NCBI RefSeq assembly: GCF_937874145.1
Contig: NZ_CALNBI010000472.1
Span: forward strand, 1-8,415
From: an uncultured Chitinophaga sp.
GTDB taxonomy: Bacteria > Bacteroidota > Bacteroidia > Chitinophagales > Chitinophagaceae
Direction: 5' to 3'
Length of the DNA: 8,415 nt
Shown: positions 7,901-8,415 of the stretch, piece by piece
How the letters are laid out: each line of letters opens with the position of its first letter
Position numbering within the stretch: position 1 is the first letter of the stretch
Translations under genes and position numbers: made by a program
The notes under the pieces: generated by a model
The model's input: only the letters and a program-made list of their open reading frames with translations
Told to the model about the DNA's origin: nothing
Database searches by the model: none

Positions 7901-8332
7901 GAGCTCGTGGAATACCTTAACGAGTGCTTCGGCGTGCGGCACCGCATCCGCTTTCATCTCGACATTGCCCCCATCCAGATCGATGTTTCGCAGGCGGTGC
8001 CACTGGGGCTGATCCTCAACGAAGCCATTACCAACTCCATCAAATACGCCTTCCCGCCCGGCGGCGAAGGCGCCATCGCCATACATCTCGAACCCGGCAG
8101 CGACGGGCAATTCAGCCTCACGGTCGCCGACAACGGGAAAGGCTTGCCGGAAGATTTCGACCTCTCGAAAACCAATTCGCTGGGCATGAGCCTGATGAGG
8201 GGGCTCAGCGACGACCTCGGCGGCAGTTTCACCATCCGGAACCGCGGCGGGGCGGAGATCAGCATTCAATTTGGGATCGATGCATTTACGCATCCCGTTA
8301 TTACACATCACCAGGAAAATATTGCCGTATGA
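4994..8332 (+). CDS. TPR-domain HisKA_2 sensor histidine kinase, paralogue 2
   Basis: Tandem paralogue of the preceding gene, 1112 residues, with the same architecture. A signal peptide (1-26, cleavage ACA/Q) is followed by presumed periplasmic TPR repeats (about 27-745), a coiled coil (about 750-845), one membrane helix (about 848-867), HisKA_2 with likely phosphoacceptor His907, and an ATPase domain with Asn1009, Glu1010 and Asn1014 (N box), Asp1046-Asn-Gly-Lys-Gly (G1) and SLGMSLM (1062-1068, G2). All catalytic motifs are intact. The sensor half has diverged strongly from kinase 1, while the kinase core is nearly the same, so the two probably read different inputs and share an output. The gap to kinase 1 is 18 bases, in the same reading frame, with no visible ribosome binding site; only the TAA of kinase 1 separates the two frames. 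The stop codon overlaps the start of the response regulator. A run of eight A's lies at 5168-5175. Confidence 0.93.
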   Translation: MSRIITHIFIFSALACCCLLPFAACAQDAQEWRDSLAVARNDTLKAKYLSGLGQLYRNKKNKSKSDLDSAFYLLGEAFKLNTRLGLRENSYWNQYYTALLYLDAKTPWRANELTAQMDPEKRASLYANLCWHYTFRSGEYSYDLDTAVMYGEKAILVSRRENWPWITRYAAHGLSAAYIEWKKSHMALAYLPEVDSSVRYTLLKQISFEFIARKDKLDKHLDSAEIFANASLKLGREINRHQEDNDNYYYLALVELYRKRYYKASQYIPRISGQWKGDICMALASWMLREKQQADSARFFAQSAFEAYTSAQKNDLQDRARQFLAALAKLPPASNYPSDNKAGKQRFRQLMDLARKYQSTYPLFDANQLSIAINYLHAANQLAASLRDDSLQIEGWREMGKTQCMIGEIEQARYYFSLINDKFAATKNNKMMAENWMHFGSSIRRQRPLYADIAYAYGRAREYYAAAGSMDNALMFGMEEASFLAEDARPDEARQLLLQLSVTYANQTNIAYKMSRHFALLAQLRGDLSRALHYTMDGLKKSEQQKDTLITTTLLTRLASIYHDLGQHEKSIETYRQVLFRPKMVPAHEDYEAAVNLAELLIQQRGPEEAMAFVKQFSRQAPPSGYYPTRILFCMQALCHEALNQYMEAEHYFQQAIGNIEGIRVGDRYYSMINFYTGRFYLGQKKFTMAAEYLNKAIRFQPDIASVALTNNAHYMLFQCDSALGNYRQAIGHYQLYKYFTDSLFNVAKSRQISELQIQYETEKKDQSLLAQEQEIRLRGQSIEILTQKGQLQVSELEKAMFAHQQALSDAKRKDQDIKLQEKSIAILRQQSLLQESKLEQERLMRNVSFAGAGLLVVIIGLLINGYRLKQNHNLSLQDKQQEIGRKNASLEKLLTEKEWLLKEIHHRVKNNLQIVMSLRNSQSAYLQNDAALVAIRDSQHRVQAISLIHKKLYQSDNVGLINMPHYIHELVEYLNECFGVRHRIRFHLDIAPIQIDVSQAVPLGLILNEAITNSIKYAFPPGGEGAIAIHLEPGSDGQFSLTVADNGKGLPEDFDLSKTNSLGMSLMRGLSDDLGGSFTIRNRGGAEISIQFGIDAFTHPVITHHQENIAV
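7166..7209 (+). repeat. 44-base exact repeat, copy in kinase 2
   Basis: Identical to 3794-3837 in kinase 1, within the block 7151-7303 that encodes residues 720-770, all 51 of them the same as in kinase 1. A further 28 bases are identical a little downstream in both genes (3888-3915 in kinase 1). The pair is a natural substrate for homologous recombination, which could delete about 3.4 kb and leave a single chimeric kinase. Confidence 0.85.
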
Positions 8333-8415
8333 ACGAAAAAGTTCTGATCGTGGAAGATCAGTTTATAGAAGCGAATGACCTCCGGCTCATGCTGGAAAAA
8401 GCAGGATACAAGGTT
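8329..8415 (+). CDS. Response regulator receiver domain, N-terminal part
   Basis: Only the first 29 codons are in the window. They read MNEKVLIVEDQFIEANDL and so on, the first strand and helix of a receiver domain: hydrophobic strand KVLIV followed by the acidic pair Glu9-Asp10 that helps bind Mg2+ near the phosphorylation site. The phosphoacceptor Asp and the output domain lie beyond the edge. The ATG overlaps the kinase 2 stop as ATGA, so translation is probably coupled. By context it is the likely partner of both kinases. In Bacteroidota such kinases often sit next to LytTR-type DNA-binding regulators, and that is my guess for the output domain, but it cannot be seen here. Confidence 0.88.
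   Translation, partial: MNEKVLIVEDQFIEANDLRLMLEKAGYKV

Overview
The window suggests a member of the Bacteroidota, probably Chitinophaga-like (inference). The clues are very large sensor kinases built as signal peptide, TPR domain, one membrane segment and a HisKA_2 histidine kinase; no clear Shine-Dalgarno sequence ahead of any gene; and fairly GC-rich coding DNA for that phylum.

Layout: positions 1-296 are non-coding and hold several hairpins, including a convincing intrinsic terminator (214-241) for the gene to its right. An alpha/beta hydrolase lies on the minus strand (297-1067). A divergent intergenic region of 539 bases follows (1068-1606). It carries four copies of a short motif, CGAAATNNNGTGG, one inside a perfect 16-base palindrome, and a weak promoter candidate. 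From 1607 to the right edge runs one plus-strand operon: TPR sensor kinase 1 (1607-4975), TPR sensor kinase 2 (4994-8332) and the start of a response regulator (8329 onward, cut by the window end).

The two kinases are tandem paralogues of almost equal length (1122 and 1112 residues). Their predicted periplasmic TPR sensor halves have diverged strongly. Their dimerisation/phosphoacceptor domains are nearly identical (75 of 82 residues by direct count), and a 51-residue block at the end of the TPR domain and start of the coiled coil is fully identical. The simplest reading is two sensors with different inputs feeding one shared response regulator, whose gene overlaps kinase 2 by four bases.

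The least expected structure is in the sensor halves. Both carry a five-fold repeat of about 75 residues, marked by an Asp-Ser/Thr pair and an alanine nine residues after the Asp. The spacing is almost the same in both proteins (77, 77, 74, 75 and 77, 77, 73, 75). I see no sign of phage, insertion sequences, CRISPR or defence genes. The window looks like a chromosomal signalling locus, not an accessory island.
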